64,000 bases of DNA from Polyangium spumosum (GCF_009649845.1 NZ_WJIE01000012.1:163914-227913); one strand, 5' to 3'. Positions 44,244 through 53,728 are shown, numbered from the stretch's first letter. The notes: generated by a model from the letters alone, not told the origin. Translations and numbers: made by a program.

Positions 44244-45437
44244 ATGATCCACCTCCGCAAAGCTCTACCGCTCCTCGCCCTCGGCCTCGGGCTCGGGTGT
44301 GGTGGCGCATCGCAGACCGGCGAGGGCCCGACGGGCCCCGTCTCGACGCAGCAACGTGTCGTGAACATCAACCCCGTCGATCTCGGCGTTTGTTTCCAGC
44401 AAGCGCCCGCCCTGCCGGAGAAGATCAACGGCGAGGTGCTCACCGGCGTGCTCGTCGCGGCCCGGCCGCTCGTCATGGAATGCCTCGTCGACCCGAAGAA
44501 CCGCGGGCCCGCGGACGAGACGAGCCTCACCCTCAAGACCACCCTCGCGGGCGGCAAGCTCGCGCACGCCATCACGGGCCAGAACGTCACGCCCGCCGGC
44601 GAGCAATGCATCAAGGCCGCCGTCGACAGGTTCGCCGCCACGGCCCCCGACTGGGAGAAAAAGGCCCAGGCCGCGGCGAACGTGAACGCCGAGGTGCAAT
44701 ACAAGCACATCGCCAGCGTGATGCCCTCCGTGAGGATGGGCGTCAGCGAGGCCTCCGACGTGGCCGGCACGATCCGGCTCGCGCAGGCCGGCTTCTGTGA
44801 TTGTTACGCGCCGTGGAAGGACGCCGATCCCGCCTTCTTCAAGGCGCAGATCAAGCTCACGCAGACCGCCGCGCCCGCCGTGACGATCGAGCCCCCCGCG
44901 GACCCGGCCGGCGCGCTTGTTGCCGCGTGCCTGCAGCCGAAGGTCGCCGCGTTGCCGCTGAAGACGACGTCGACGGAGCTCACGGCCCCCTACACGTTCA
45001 TGTTCGTGAACTCCGCGAAGGACGGCCTCTTCAAGAGCGCAGAGCCCCCGCTCGCGTTCGCCCAGTACGAGCTCGCGCGCAACCAGCGCCTCGCCGCGGG
45101 CGTGCTCGCCATGGGCGCGCGCACCCAGGCGGCCGAGGCGTACGACGCGCTCGTCAACCAGTACAAGAAGGACCCGGCCAGCGTGACGCTGGAGCAGCTC
45201 ACGAGCGGCTGCGGCGCGCTCACGGGCGCCGATGACGCCTACGTCGCCGCGCTCCAGAAGCAGCTCGAGCTCGAGCAAAACGCCCTCGTGATGTTCACCG
45301 ACTTCGCCACGAAGGACGCGGCCTGGGCGCCCGTCAAGGACGCCACGCAGGGCCAGATCGACGAGACGAAGAAGGACATCGAGACCGGCAAGAAATTCAA
45401 GGAAGCCGATCTCGGCGCCTGCCCGAAGGTCAAGTAG
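44244..45437 (+). CDS. Hypothetical lipoprotein (397 aa)
   Basis: 397 aa. Signal peptide with lipobox (LGLGLGCGG). The mature protein has six or more Cys residues, including FCDCYAPW, and a C-terminal helical third (LTSGCGALTGADDAYVAALQKQLELEQ). Two internal segments repeat the theme of a Cys preceded by PxDLGVCFQ / ACLQP, suggesting an internal duplication of a small disulfide-bonded unit. No family is recognised. Its last 8 bp overlap the convergent AAA ATPase gene. Confidence 0.7.
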   Translation: MIHLRKALPLLALGLGLGCGGASQTGEGPTGPVSTQQRVVNINPVDLGVCFQQAPALPEKINGEVLTGVLVAARPLVMECLVDPKNRGPADETSLTLKTTLAGGKLAHAITGQNVTPAGEQCIKAAVDRFAATAPDWEKKAQAAANVNAEVQYKHIASVMPSVRMGVSEASDVAGTIRLAQAGFCDCYAPWKDADPAFFKAQIKLTQTAAPAVTIEPPADPAGALVAACLQPKVAALPLKTTSTELTAPYTFMFVNSAKDGLFKSAEPPLAFAQYELARNQRLAAGVLAMGARTQAAEAYDALVNQYKKDPASVTLEQLTSGCGALTGADDAYVAALQKQLELEQNALVMFTDFATKDAAWAPVKDATQGQIDETKKDIETGKKFKEADLGACPKVK

Positions 45438-46764
45438 ACCCCTCTCCCCCCGACAATCGGAACTTCAGCCGGAACGCCGTGGCGTACGTCTCCACCGGAG
45501 GCGGCGTCACGCTCGCGTTCGTCGCGATGATGTGCGACGCCCACATCCGCTCGGCCACGCCACACGCGTCCTCGAGCTCGCGCCCCGATCGACCCTCCGT
45601 CTTCGCCGAGAGCGCGCCGAGCTCCTCCGGCGCGAGGTGCTTCGCGTAATAAGCGAGGATGGCCGCCCGCTCGCCCGCGTCCGGGAGCGGGAAATGGACG
45701 AAGAGGTTGAAACGGCTGAGGAGCGCCGGATCCAGGTCGTCCTTGCGGTTCGTCGCGCCAATCACCACCACGTTGCTCGTATCGACGAGCCCCTGCATCT
45801 GGCGGAGCAACACCGAGAGGATGCGCCGCGTCCCCTCGTGCATCGCCCGGTCGCGCGAGCCGGCGAAGGCGTCGATCTCGTCGAGGAAGACGATGCTCCG
45901 CGGGAGCGCGCCCGCCCGGTCGAAGATCGCGTCGAGCCTCTTCTCGGACTCGCCGAACCATTTGCTCATGATCGACTCGACGGGCACGTAGACGAGCGGG
46001 ATCCCGCTCTGGCTCGCGATGACACGCGCCATCGTGGTCTTGCCCGTGCCGGGTGGCCCTTCGAAGAGCACGGCGCGTGGCACGCTCGCGCCCGGCCGCG
46101 TGCGGGCCATCTCGCCGACGGCCATGAAGATCTCGGGGTGGAGGAGCGGCAGCACGATGGTCTGCTCGACGTCGCGCTTCGTGCGCTCGTAGCCGGCGAT
46201 CCGGTCCGCCGAGAACGCCGGGCTCGCCTCGAAGACCACGGCGCCGAGCTCGGCGAGCTTCTGCTGCGGGGAGCTCGCGCCCGCCGCGCCCTCCGCGTGG
46301 AGGGCATACCGCCGGAGCACGTCGAGGATACAGTTGACCTCCTCCTGCAGGAGCAGCGCCTCTTTCTCGAAAAACACCGCGCCGTGCCCCTTCGAATCGA
46401 AGCGGAACGTCACCTTCATCGGCGGCGGCAGCTCGGGCCCCTCGCCCGGCTTGCGCTTCTCGGCGAGGCGGCGATCGAAGGGGCTGTGATGGTCCGCGAC
46501 GACGGTCACGCCGAAATAGCTGCGGCGGAGCTCCGTGAAGTACCGGAAATACTGCGCGAGCACGTCGACGATCGGGAAAAACGCCTCCCGCGGCAGGCGC
46601 TGGAACGCGAGCTCGACCGTGATCGTGGATTTCTTGTAGGAGATCGCGGGCAAGTGCGCGTTCACGAGCTCCGGGCCCGCGGGCGCGAGGCAAGCGACGG
46701 CGCCGGCGTCGAGCTGCTGCTTGATCTGGTCGTACGGGAGGAGCTGCGAGGCGGGTTCGGGCAT
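45430..46764 (-). CDS. AAA family ATPase with uncharacterised N-terminal domain
   Basis: 444 aa. The C-terminal half is a classical AAA module: Walker A GPPGTGKT (236-243), Walker B IVFLDEID (291-298), sensor 1 ATNRKDDLD with following Arg, and an arginine-finger-like RFNLFV. The first about 200 residues match no family I recognise; they are mixed alpha/beta and contain no zinc or membrane motif. AAA ATPases of this type unfold or remodel protein complexes; the substrate domain here is unknown. It is convergent with the lipoprotein gene. Confidence 0.82.
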   Translation of the reverse strand: MPEPASQLLPYDQIKQQLDAGAVACLAPAGPELVNAHLPAISYKKSTITVELAFQRLPREAFFPIVDVLAQYFRYFTELRRSYFGVTVVADHHSPFDRRLAEKRKPGEGPELPPPMKVTFRFDSKGHGAVFFEKEALLLQEEVNCILDVLRRYALHAEGAAGASSPQQKLAELGAVVFEASPAFSADRIAGYERTKRDVEQTIVLPLLHPEIFMAVGEMARTRPGASVPRAVLFEGPPGTGKTTMARVIASQSGIPLVYVPVESIMSKWFGESEKRLDAIFDRAGALPRSIVFLDEIDAFAGSRDRAMHEGTRRILSVLLRQMQGLVDTSNVVVIGATNRKDDLDPALLSRFNLFVHFPLPDAGERAAILAYYAKHLAPEELGALSAKTEGRSGRELEDACGVAERMWASHIIATNASVTPPPVETYATAFRLKFRLSGGEGST

Positions 46765-46877
46765 CTTCGTGTTCCAGCGGCGGGATGAAAGCGCTCACGC
46801 GCCTGCCTGTCAAACGGCAAGGAGCGTGCGGGGTCTTTCGGACGGAAGCGGCATGGGAATTGGTATGCCGAGGGGAC

Positions 46878-47435
46878 ATGTACGGACACGGAACGCTCCT
46901 CGTCACGACCGCCGCGCTGCTCGTCTCGTTCGGCTCCCAGGCCGAGCCACAGGCCTCCGTGGTCACGCCGGACCCCGCCTGTTTCACCAGCCTCGGCGTC
47001 CGGCTCGACGATCCCGGCTCGATCCCCGGAGGCCAGGACCCCGAGCGGATCGAGCTCTTCCTCGACGGCAGGCCGTGCATCCATATCGCCCCCGAAGGCG
47101 AGGCCTGCGTCATGCGCGCGCCGGCGGGGGCGGTCTGCGCCGTCATTGCGCCGCTCTCGATTGCCGAGGGGTGGTGTCACCTGGGGAGCGACGGCTCCTT
47201 CAGCGCCAATTTCCAGGTCGTCGCGAGCCGCCTGCTCGCCGACGACGTCCTCCACACGCTGACCGCGCACGTCACCACGCCCGAGGGGCTCACGATGCTC
47301 GAGGCGCCCGTCTCGGTGACACGTTACAGCCCGTGGAGCCCGAACCCGGACGACAGGTCGGTCACGTGTTTCCAGGGCAACGCGGCGTTCGGGGCCGCCG
47401 CGCCGCCTGCCCCGAAGGGCCCGCGTCAGGACTGA
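46878..47435 (+). CDS. Secreted hypothetical protein (185 aa)
   Basis: 185 aa starting MYGHGTLLVTTAALLVSFGSQA, a signal peptide with a likely cleavage after SQA. The GAGGGG site just before this ATG decides the start over a frame running further upstream. The mature protein has Cys at FTSL-preceding PACF, at GRPC, at EACV, at AVC and near the C-terminus, so two or more disulfides are possible. It is probably periplasmic or secreted. No family recognised. Confidence 0.65.
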   Translation: MYGHGTLLVTTAALLVSFGSQAEPQASVVTPDPACFTSLGVRLDDPGSIPGGQDPERIELFLDGRPCIHIAPEGEACVMRAPAGAVCAVIAPLSIAEGWCHLGSDGSFSANFQVVASRLLADDVLHTLTAHVTTPEGLTMLEAPVSVTRYSPWSPNPDDRSVTCFQGNAAFGAAAPPAPKGPRQD

Positions 47436-47445
47436 GCCGCGCCCC

Positions 47446-47721
47446 TCACCGCTCGAGCGCGGCCCTGCGCTCGGGCCTGCAGAGCAGCACCGCGCAGAGC
47501 TCTTCACAGTTGAACGGCCACCATCGATAATCGCCGCGCAAGCACCCGCGCATGCACCTCGCGCACAGGGTCGGCTCCGTCGCGAGGGGGCTACGCGCCT
47601 CCGCGGTCTCCGGGCGCGCTTCATTCTCCACGCCCGGCGTCTCGGCGTACGCCGCCCCCGCGAGGAGACAAATCACGCCCGTCAACCCTGCCATCCTTCG
47701 CCCCCACCCTCGTTTGCTCAT
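47446..47721 (-). CDS. Small secreted Cys-containing protein (91 aa)
   Basis: 91 aa. The N-terminus (MSKRGWGRRMAGLTGVICLLAGAAYA) is a signal peptide with cleavage after AYA. The mature part of about 65 residues has CARCMRGC and CEELCAVLLC, six Cys arranged as C-x2-C-x3-C ... C-x3-C-x4-C, suggesting a small disulfide knot. Convergent with the previous gene, with 10 bp between the stops. No family recognised. Confidence 0.6.
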   Translation of the reverse strand: MSKRGWGRRMAGLTGVICLLAGAAYAETPGVENEARPETAEARSPLATEPTLCARCMRGCLRGDYRWWPFNCEELCAVLLCRPERRAALER

Positions 47722-47949
47722 GGCTCACCTCGATCGTTTCCTTGGGTGACGGAATGCCGTGTCAATGGAAGGGCGCGTGATTCGGCGCTTCTCTCTCGCC
47801 CGATTTCTCGCGCCTATCGAGCTTTTGCTGTGACGTTTCTGATCACCCGGGCGCCGAATGCACGCGGGGCGCGCGGTACGGGCCGTGCTCGACGGAGGAA
47901 ATGGGGGGATTCGCTCGTCTCCGCGAGCGCTGCCCCGGAGGAGGTTCGT

Positions 47950-48531
47950 ATGTGGACCAGAGGTTTGGCCCTTCTCGGGCTCACGTTCGGCGCCGCGATC
48001 CTGGGGAGCGCGTGCGTGGCCGGCGAGCCGACGGACGACGAGCTCGACGCGGAGCTCCCCGTCGCGGCGGCGGAGGGAGAGGCGGACCTCGCCGCCGCGG
48101 AGGACGAGCTCTCGACGCAGCCCTACGCGCGGCTCCCGCGATGCGGAGGATTCGCGGGGTTCCGCTGCCCTGCCGGCCTGCGTTGTGTCGATCTGCCGGG
48201 AGACGGCTGCGACCCGGAGCGGGGCGGCGCGGATTGTATCGGCGTGTGCGTCCGGGGACGGCCGACGGCGTATGGCACCTGCAACAACCCGCGGCGCCGT
48301 TATGTCTCACGGGACCCAGCCCGGTGCGCGGCCATTCTGTTCCGGTGCGAGGCGGGTTCGAGGCCCTTCTCCGACGGGTGCGGCTGTGGCTGCCTGAGGA
48401 GCAACCCGAGCGGGCCAGGGCGGGAGCGCTGCGGGGACAACGTCTGTGGCCCCGGCACGTACTGCTGCAACGAGAGCTGCGGGATTTGCGCGCCACTCGG
48501 CGGGGCGTGCACGCAGGAGTTCTGCCAGTAA
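47950..48531 (+). CDS. Cys-rich lipoprotein (193 aa)
   Basis: 193 aa. Signal peptide with a lipobox-like LGSAC. An acidic spacer is followed by a Cys-rich C-terminus of about 125 residues with some 18 Cys, including FRCPAGLRCVD, CGCGCLR, CGPGTYCCNESCG and CTQEFCQ. The arrangement recalls small growth-factor- or WAP-like disulfide modules common in myxobacterial surface proteins. The start ATG follows GGAGG by about six bases. Function unknown; likely surface-exposed. Confidence 0.7.
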   Translation: MWTRGLALLGLTFGAAILGSACVAGEPTDDELDAELPVAAAEGEADLAAAEDELSTQPYARLPRCGGFAGFRCPAGLRCVDLPGDGCDPERGGADCIGVCVRGRPTAYGTCNNPRRRYVSRDPARCAAILFRCEAGSRPFSDGCGCGCLRSNPSGPGRERCGDNVCGPGTYCCNESCGICAPLGGACTQEFCQ

Positions 48532-48570
48532 CGAGCCGATTCCCTCAGCCCCCGTCCCCCCGCCCGCGCG

Positions 48571-48710
48571 AGACGAGCGCGTCTCGGTGGGGGACGAGAC
48601 CGTCCTCGGGGAGGGTCGAGACGGTCTCGGAGACGGTCGAGGGCGCCTGGGCGGGGGACCGGACCCTCCTCGAAGAGGGTCGCGAGCGTCTCCGAGAGGG
48701 TCGAGACGGA
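48571..48710 (+). promoter_or_regulatory. Repeat-dense leader upstream of cysK
   Basis: The 218-bp gap before cysK contains a perfect GAGACG(4)CGTCTC inverted repeat (48571-48586), two copies of GAGGGTCGAGACGG (48612-48625 and 48697-48710), and further GAGAC/GTCTC inverted pairs. It matches no riboswitch known to me. It could form a structured leader or carry regulator sites for cysteine synthesis; this is inference from position. Confidence 0.35.
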
Positions 48711-48749
48711 GGCGCAGGGGCGTGGCGAGCGTGGTAGAGTCGGCGCCCC

Positions 48750-49736
48750 ATGGCGCGTATCTACGAAGACAACTCACGCAGCATCGGGCGCACGCCCCTC
48801 GTCAAGATCAACCGCCTGACGGCGGGCGCGCGCGCGACCGTGCTGGCCAAGGTCGAGGGTCGGAACCCGGCCTACTCGGTCAAATGCCGCATCGGCGCGG
48901 CGATGGTGTGGGACGCCGAGGAGCGCGGCGTCCTGCGCCCCGGCATGTCGCTCGTCGAGGCGACGAGCGGCAACACCGGCATCGCGCTCGCGTTCGCCGC
49001 GGCGGCGCGTGGCTACACCTGCGTGCTCACGATGCCCGAGACGATGAGCATGGAGCGGCGCAAGGTGCTGGTCGCGCTCGGCGCGCAGATCATCCTCACG
49101 CCCGGCCCGCTCGGCATGAAAGGCGCGATCGCCCGCGCCGAGGAGCTCGCCGCGACGCAGCCCGACAAGTACGTGCTGATGAAGCAGTTCGAGAACCCGG
49201 CGAACCCGGCCATCCACGAGACCACCACGGGCCCCGAGATCTGGGAGGACACCGACGGCGCGATCGACGTCTTCGTCAGCGGCGTCGGCACGGGCGGCAC
49301 GCTCACGGGCGTGTCGCGGTACATCAAGAACACGAAGGGCAAGAAGATCCTCACGGTCGCCGTCGAGCCCGTGCACTCGCCCGTCATCACGCAGACGCTC
49401 GCCGGCCAGGAGCTCAAGCCCGCGCCGCACAAGATCCAGGGGCTCGGGGCGGGCTTCATCCCGCGCAACCTCGATCTGTCGCTCGTGGACCGCGTGGAGG
49501 CCGTGTCGAACGACGAGTCGATCACGATGGCGCGCAGGCTCGCGCGCGAGGAGGGCATCCTGAGCGGCATCTCGTGTGGCGCGGCGATGGTCGCGGCGCT
49601 GCGGCTCGCGAACGATCCCGCGTTCGACGGCAAGACGATCGTGACCGTGCTCCCCGACGCCGGCGAGCGGTACCTCTCGACGGCGCTCTTCGAGGGCATG
49701 TTCGAGGGCGTGGAGAAGGCGACGGCGTCTTCGTAG
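48750..49736 (+). CDS. cysK: Cysteine synthase A (O-acetylserine sulfhydrylase)
   Basis: 328 aa, PLP-dependent fold II. The PLP lysine lies in [22 protein letters not shown], matching the E. coli CysK type (SVKCRIG). The substrate loop [10 protein letters not shown] and the phosphate loop [11 protein letters not shown] are intact, as is the C-terminal SGISCGAA Ser. It makes cysteine from O-acetylserine and sulfide. The next gene encodes the serine acetyltransferase that provides O-acetylserine and starts 8 bp downstream, so the pair is an operon and may form the cysteine synthase complex. Confidence 0.93.
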   Translation: MARIYEDNSRSIGRTPLVKINRLTAGARATVLAKVEGRNPAYSVKCRIGAAMVWDAEERGVLRPGMSLVEATSGNTGIALAFAAAARGYTCVLTMPETMSMERRKVLVALGAQIILTPGPLGMKGAIARAEELAATQPDKYVLMKQFENPANPAIHETTTGPEIWEDTDGAIDVFVSGVGTGGTLTGVSRYIKNTKGKKILTVAVEPVHSPVITQTLAGQELKPAPHKIQGLGAGFIPRNLDLSLVDRVEAVSNDESITMARRLAREEGILSGISCGAAMVAALRLANDPAFDGKTIVTVLPDAGERYLSTALFEGMFEGVEKATASS

Positions 49737-49744
49737 GGTCCGTG

Positions 49745-50692
49745 ATGGCAGCGGAGAACGGCCTCGGCAAAGTCGTGGACGGGCTGCTCGCGAGTTACGA
49801 GCGTGACCGGCGCGGCCACTACATCGGCAAGAAGTACCTGCCCTCCCGCGAGGAGATCTTCGAGATCATCGAGCTCCTCTTCCAGGTCTTTTACCCCGGC
49901 TATTACGGCCGGCAGGACCTCACGGAGGGCAACCTTCGGTACCACGTCGTCACGCTCGTCTCGACGCTGCGCGAGAAGCTCGCCACGCAAATCGAGAAAT
50001 GCCTCTGCTGGGCGAGCGAGTCGCAGGGCAACGAGGCCGGCGCCTGCGCCGAGTACGGGCGGCACATCGCGTGCCGGCTGCTCAGCCGCCTGCCGGAGAT
50101 CCGCGACACGCTCCTGCTCGACGTGCAAGCGGCCTACGACGGCGACCCGGCGGCCGGCAGCCTGGACGAGGTGATCCTCTCGTACCCGGGCCTGCTCGCC
50201 ATCACCGTGCACCGCGTGGCGCACGAGCTCTACGTGCTCGGCGTGCCGCTCATGCCGCGTATCATGAGCGAGTGGGCGCACTCGCAGAGCGGCGCGGACA
50301 TCCACCCCGGCGCGACGGTCGGCAAGAGCTTCTTCATCGATCACGCGACGGGCGTTGTCATCGGCGAGACGAGCCACATCGGCGGGAACGTCAAGGTCTA
50401 CCAGGGCGTGACGCTCGGGGCGATCTCGCACCCGAAGGACGAGCGCGGCCGCGTCATCCGTGACCAGAAGCGCCACCCGACGGTCGAGGACTCCGTCACG
50501 CTCTACGCGAACGCGACGGTGCTCGGCGGACAAACCGTGGTGGGGCAAGGCAGCGTGGTCGGCGGCTCGGTCTTCTTGACCCGGGGCATCCCGAAGCGCT
50601 CGCGCGTCGCCGTCAAGCCGCCGGAGACGCGGGTCATCGCCGCGGGCAGCCAGCCCGGGGACGACGAGTATCCGGCCGATTTCGAGATCTGA
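49745..50692 (+). CDS. cysE: Serine O-acetyltransferase (EpsC/SatA-type)
   Basis: 315 aa. The N-terminal helical region is followed by a left-handed hexapeptide beta-helix: SQSGADIHPGATVGKSFFIDHATGVVIGETSHIG, which carries the catalytic Asp/His pair of CysE-type acetyltransferases, then VKVYQGVTLGAIS and further repeats. It acetylates serine with acetyl-CoA. The long helical N-terminus is typical of the EpsC subgroup. Start ATG is 8 bp after the cysK stop. The C-terminal end EYPADFEI lacks the GIxxxI CysK-docking tail in its textbook form. Confidence 0.9.
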   Translation: MAAENGLGKVVDGLLASYERDRRGHYIGKKYLPSREEIFEIIELLFQVFYPGYYGRQDLTEGNLRYHVVTLVSTLREKLATQIEKCLCWASESQGNEAGACAEYGRHIACRLLSRLPEIRDTLLLDVQAAYDGDPAAGSLDEVILSYPGLLAITVHRVAHELYVLGVPLMPRIMSEWAHSQSGADIHPGATVGKSFFIDHATGVVIGETSHIGGNVKVYQGVTLGAISHPKDERGRVIRDQKRHPTVEDSVTLYANATVLGGQTVVGQGSVVGGSVFLTRGIPKRSRVAVKPPETRVIAAGSQPGDDEYPADFEI

Positions 50693-50720
50693 CCGTTCAC
50701 CCCTCATCGATATCGTCATC

Positions 50721-51608
50721 ATGCGGAACCGATCGAAGGACTTCGCAATCGTGGCGCTCGCGTACGTCGCGGGCGCGGTCGTGGGATGGCTCGTGTACCG
50801 CGCGCTCACGCCGGGGCATTCGTCGATCCTGGCGTTCGCTGCGGCGGACGCGGCGGCGACGGTGGTCGTCTTCGCGGCGAGCGTGTTTTGCAACAACTCG
50901 AGCGTGTACGATCCTTACTGGAGCGTCGCGCCGATGGTGATCGCGCCGGCGATCGCGCTCTCCCCGGAGTCCGCGGGCGCGCCGGCGCTGCGGCGCATCG
51001 TGGTCACGGCGCTCGTGCTCGCGTGGGGCGCGCGGCTGACGTGGAACTGGGCGCGCGGCTGGAACGGGCTCGGCCACGAGGATTTCCGGTACGTCGATCT
51101 GCGGCGCACGACGGGGCGCGCCTACTGGCTCGTGAGCTTCCTCGGCCTGCATTTCATGCCGACGGTATGCGTCTTCCTCGGCTGTTTGTCCCTCTTCCCG
51201 GCGCTCGCCGCGGGCACGCGGCCGCTCTCGTGGGTCGACGCCGCGGCCTTCGTGGTGACGGCCGGCGCGATCGCCCTGGAGACCCGCGCCGACGACGAGC
51301 TCCGCGTGTTCCGGAGGACGAACGACGTGCCCGGGAGGATCCTCGACACGGGCGTGTGGGCTTATTGCCGGCACCCGAATTACCTCGGCGAGATCACGTT
51401 CTGGTGGGGGCTTTTCCTGTTCGCCCTCGCCGCGGATCCGGGCGTCCGATATCCGCTCATCGGCCCCGCGTGGATCACGTGCCTCTTCGTGTTCATCAGC
51501 ATTCCGCTGATGGACAGGCGGTCCGTCGCGCGGCGGCCGGGGTATGCCGATCACATGACACGCGTGCCGGCGCTCTTTCCGCGCCTGCCGAGGAAGGCCA
51601 AAGGGTGA
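50721..51608 (+). CDS. DUF1295 (steroid 5-alpha-reductase-like) membrane protein
   Basis: 295 aa, seven to eight hydrophobic segments. The family signature is visible in YDPYWSVAPM, LTWNWARGW, and the C-terminal CRHPNYLGEITFWWGLFLF, with RRPGYADHM at the end as in steroid 5-alpha-reductase/isoprenylcysteine methyltransferase folds. The substrate is probably a lipid or isoprenoid. It starts 28 bp after the serine acetyltransferase and is followed within 7 bp by an SDR gene, so all may share one transcript. Confidence 0.78.
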   Translation: MRNRSKDFAIVALAYVAGAVVGWLVYRALTPGHSSILAFAAADAAATVVVFAASVFCNNSSVYDPYWSVAPMVIAPAIALSPESAGAPALRRIVVTALVLAWGARLTWNWARGWNGLGHEDFRYVDLRRTTGRAYWLVSFLGLHFMPTVCVFLGCLSLFPALAAGTRPLSWVDAAAFVVTAGAIALETRADDELRVFRRTNDVPGRILDTGVWAYCRHPNYLGEITFWWGLFLFALAADPGVRYPLIGPAWITCLFVFISIPLMDRRSVARRPGYADHMTRVPALFPRLPRKAKG

Positions 51609-51615
51609 GCCAGAC

Positions 51616-52416
51616 ATGATCCTCGATGCTTTTCGGATGACCGACAAGGTCGCGATCGTCACGGGCGCGAGCCGCGGGATCGGGCTCGGCTCGGCGATCG
51701 CGCTGGCCGAGGCGGGCGCGGACGTGGTGCTCGCCGCGCGCCGCGAGGACGTGCTGGAGGAGGCGGCGAAGGAGGTCCGCGCGCGGGGGCGGCGCGCGCT
51801 CGTCGTGCCGACGGACGTGACGGCGGCGGCGGACCTCGACCGGCTGCTCGCGCGCGCGCTCGAGGCGTTCGGCCGGCTCGACGTGCTCGTCAACAACGCG
51901 GGAGGGTATCCGCCGCGGATCGCGCTCGCGCTGACGGACGACGAATTCGTGGAGGCGTACCGGTTCAATGTCGTGTCGGCGCTGCACCTCTCGCGGGGCG
52001 CCGCGCCGCACCTCGCGCGGACGCGCGGGGCGATCGTGAACATCTCGTCGGCGATGAGCCATTGCGTGGACACGGGGTTCGTCGCGTACGGGGCCGCGAA
52101 GGCCGCGCTGAACCACATGACGCGGCTGCTCGCGCACGAATGGGCGCCGCGGGTGCGCGTGAACGCGCTGGCGGTGGGCGCCACGATGACGGACGCGCTC
52201 GAGGCGTTCGTCGGGGCGGGTGATCTGCTCGCGCGCATGACGGAGAAGACGCCGATGGGCCGGCTCGCCACGCCGGAGGACATCGCGGCCTCCGTGCTCT
52301 TTTTGGCCTCGCCGGCGTCGTCGTGGATCACGGGGAAGATCCTGGAGGTCGACGGCGGCGCGCCCGCGAGCACGTGGCCCTATCCGATGTCGGGCGGGCT
52401 CGAAGACGTCACGTGA
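51616..52416 (+). CDS. SDR family oxidoreductase (FabG-like)
   Basis: 266 aa classical SDR. Cofactor motif TGASRGIGLGSA, NNAGG, catalytic Ser in NISSAMS and YGAAK with catalytic Tyr and Lys. The C-terminal WITGKILEVDGG is typical of the FabG/glucose dehydrogenase-like group. The second ATG (MTDKVAIVTG) seven codons in is also possible as start. Its immediate neighbour is the DUF1295 reductase-like protein, so both may act on the same lipid substrate. The substrate is not determinable from sequence. Confidence 0.85.
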   Translation: MILDAFRMTDKVAIVTGASRGIGLGSAIALAEAGADVVLAARREDVLEEAAKEVRARGRRALVVPTDVTAAADLDRLLARALEAFGRLDVLVNNAGGYPPRIALALTDDEFVEAYRFNVVSALHLSRGAAPHLARTRGAIVNISSAMSHCVDTGFVAYGAAKAALNHMTRLLAHEWAPRVRVNALAVGATMTDALEAFVGAGDLLARMTEKTPMGRLATPEDIAASVLFLASPASSWITGKILEVDGGAPASTWPYPMSGGLEDVT

Positions 52417-52558
52417 GCGCGCTCGGAATGGAATGTCGCGCGCTCCTGGGGCCTGCCCCACGCGCCTGGCGCGGGTGACGAGCCTTGCTCGGGTGACGGA
52501 TCTCGGGTAGCGTGGCATCGCTGCCCGGGCTCTGAAAACAGCGCGCGGCGCCACTACC

Positions 52559-53728
52559 ATGACGGACGTCGCGGAACACGACCTTGCGCACGAGATCCTG
52601 GATACGTCGCCGACATTCGTGGTCGGGCTCGATGGGGCCGGCCGCACGGTATTCATGAATGGCACCATGCTCGGCGCGCTCGGGTATACACGCGACGAGG
52701 TCATCGGCCAGGATTACGCGACGATGTTCGTCCCGGTCCGGGATCACGAGATGCTCCGCGAGGTCTTCGCGGAGCTCCGCTCGGCGCAGGGCACGACGTA
52801 CAACGAGAACCGCGTCCTCACCCGGAGCGGCCGGGAGCTGCTCGTCGAGTGGCACGGCAGGACGATCTTCGACGACGACGGCTCGTTCAAGTACTTCTAC
52901 GGCGTCGGCATCGACGTGACGGCGCAGAAGCGCATGCGCGAGGCGCTCTCGCGCTCGCAGCAGCGGCTCGCGCTCCACTTCCAGCAGGCGCCGCTCGGCA
53001 TGATCGAGTGGGACACCGATTTCCGCGTCGTCGACTGGAACCCGGCCGCGGAGTCGATCTTCGGCTGGTCCCGCGAGGAGGCGCAGGGTCAGCACGGCCA
53101 GGAGCTCATGGTGTCCCCGGAGGTCCGCCCGTACGTGGCCGACATCTGGGAGCAAATCAAGCAAGCGAGGGGGCCGGTGCACGCCGTCAATGAAAACGTG
53201 ACCAGGGACGGCCGCACGATCACGTGTGAATGGACCAATACGGCGCTGCTCGACGAGGACGGCCAGGTCGTGGGTGTCGCCTCGCTCGTGAACGACGTGA
53301 CGGATCGCCTGAAGGCGGAGGCCGAGATCCGCGAGCGCGAGCGCGCGCAGGCCGCCACGATCGAGCAGCTCTCGGCGCCGGTCCTCGATCTGTGGCAGGG
53401 CGTTCTCGCGATGCCCATCGTCGGCGGGATCGACCCCGCGCGCGCGGCCAGGATGACCGAGAGCTTGCTCGAGGCCATCGTGAAGAGCGGCGCGCGTTTC
53501 GCGATCCTGGATCTGACGGGCGCGTCGACGATGGACGCGTCGATCGCCTCGCACATCGGCGACATGATCCGCGCCACCGGTCTCGTCGGGAGCGAATGCC
53601 TGGTCTCGGGCCTCGGGCCCGCGATGGCGCGCACGCTCGTCGAGCTCGACGTGCCCCTCTCCGTCAAGACGTTCGGCTCGCTCCGCGACGCGCTCCGCCA
53701 CGCGATCCGCGCGGCGCGCGCCGGGTGA
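52559..53728 (+). CDS. RsbR-like PAS-PAS-STAS stress-signalling protein
   Basis: 389 aa, cytoplasmic. Two PAS domains (about residues 12-125 and 135-255) are followed by a STAS domain (about 270-385). The STAS core reads ILDLTGASTMDASIASHI. In B. subtilis RsbRA the same segment has VDT with Thr171 as phosphosite; here the position is Ala327, followed by Ser328. The second RsbRA phosphosite (Thr205) is kept in GLGPAMART. It should sense a ligand or light/redox state through PAS and signal through the STAS surface in a stressosome-like partner switch. The stop is directly adjacent to the convergent SDR gene. Confidence 0.82.
   Translation: MTDVAEHDLAHEILDTSPTFVVGLDGAGRTVFMNGTMLGALGYTRDEVIGQDYATMFVPVRDHEMLREVFAELRSAQGTTYNENRVLTRSGRELLVEWHGRTIFDDDGSFKYFYGVGIDVTAQKRMREALSRSQQRLALHFQQAPLGMIEWDTDFRVVDWNPAAESIFGWSREEAQGQHGQELMVSPEVRPYVADIWEQIKQARGPVHAVNENVTRDGRTITCEWTNTALLDEDGQVVGVASLVNDVTDRLKAEAEIRERERAQAATIEQLSAPVLDLWQGVLAMPIVGGIDPARAARMTESLLEAIVKSGARFAILDLTGASTMDASIASHIGDMIRATGLVGSECLVSGLGPAMARTLVELDVPLSVKTFGSLRDALRHAIRAARAG

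Noticed and set aside
48446..49744. Longer reading frame upstream of the serine acetyltransferase
   Set aside because: It is out of frame with and antithetic to the clear CysK coding sequence; its Arg/Gly-rich translation is a shadow.
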